A stretch of 64,000 bases of DNA from Paenibacillus cymbidii (GTDB taxonomy: Bacteria; Bacillota; Bacilli; Paenibacillales; NBRC-103111), in NCBI RefSeq assembly GCF_004764705.1, contig NZ_SHLX01000013.1, forward strand, positions 62,001 through 126,000. Direction: 5' to 3'. The translations under genes and the position numbers were made by a program. Below the pieces are notes generated by a model. The model saw nothing but the letters and a program-made list of their open reading frames with translations, ran no database searches and was not told the DNA's origin. Positions 63,948-64,000 of the stretch are shown one piece after another. Positions within the stretch are counted from its first letter, which is position 1. Each line of letters starts with the position of its first letter.

Positions 63948-64000
63948 CTAAGGGCCGATAGCCGCCAACGCTTCCTTGTATTTCGTTTCGTAATACGCGA
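63948..64000 (-). CDS. C-terminal end of a gene continuing beyond the window
   Basis: The minus-strand frame reads YYETKYKEALAAIGP and stops with TAG at 63948-63950. It is open to the window edge. The ending resembles that of extracellular solute-binding or similar proteins, but 17 residues are too few to name it. Confidence 0.5.
   Translation of the reverse strand, partial: AYYETKYKEALAAIGP

Overview
The window is a GC-rich Firmicutes chromosome segment, most likely from a Paenibacillaceae member (Paenibacillus/Cohnella-like; inferred from gene content, not from a marker gene). The supporting signs are strong AGGAGG-type ribosome binding sites with frequent GTG/TTG starts, a gerA-type spore germination operon, two LplA/LplB/YtcP-type sugar importers, WYL and AraC regulators, SLH-anchored surface proteins and a Bce-type antibiotic-sensing module. 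No rRNA, tRNA or CRISPR array was seen.

Layout. 0-4 kb: the 3' end of katG, then two overlapping WYL regulators. 3.8-16.8 kb: a carbohydrate locus, with a Gfo/Idh/MocA dehydrogenase and an AraC regulator on the minus strand and, divergently, a plus-strand operon of lipoprotein, two permeases, a beta-propeller protein, a GH2-like protein, a YitT-type membrane protein and a two-domain esterase. 17.2-24.6 kb: a minus-strand vitamin B12 locus under a cobalamin riboswitch, consisting of an S-layer-anchored protein built like intrinsic factor/transcobalamin, a DUF4430 lipoprotein and a complete ECF transporter (T, fused A-A', S). 24.7-35 kb: chemoreceptor, Uma2-family protein, an ISAs1 relic, a ferritin-like protein divergent from an AraC regulator, a GH78-type rhamnosidase and a Bcr/CflA-type MFS pump. 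35-42 kb: gene relics, the gerA operon, a MATE transporter and a deleted AraC-SBP regulator. 42-50.5 kb: a Fur-boxed siderophore-binding lipoprotein, an orphan eCIS-core (DUF4157) protein and BceRS plus BceAB. 51-59 kb: pyruvate carboxylase, then a second sugar importer with a HAD phosphatase. 59-64 kb: a repeat-dense intergenic region, a large lamin-tail/PHP exoprotein with a CcpA cre site, and the tail of one more gene.

The most unusual structure is a dispersed intergenic element. Six loci carry four palindromes in the order T1-T2-T2-T1 with centre-to-centre distances of 51.5, 62 and 51.5 bp (about 192 bp in all), although the spacer sequences have largely diverged. A seventh locus carries four palindromes of an unrelated sequence at 51, 62 and 51 bp, and two further loci hold half-elements (two palindromes 51-51.5 bp apart). 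The fixed geometry across different palindrome sequences suggests selection on spacing, or a mobilisation mechanism that preserves it. The second system of interest is the riboswitch-controlled transcobalamin-like surface capture plus ECF uptake locus.
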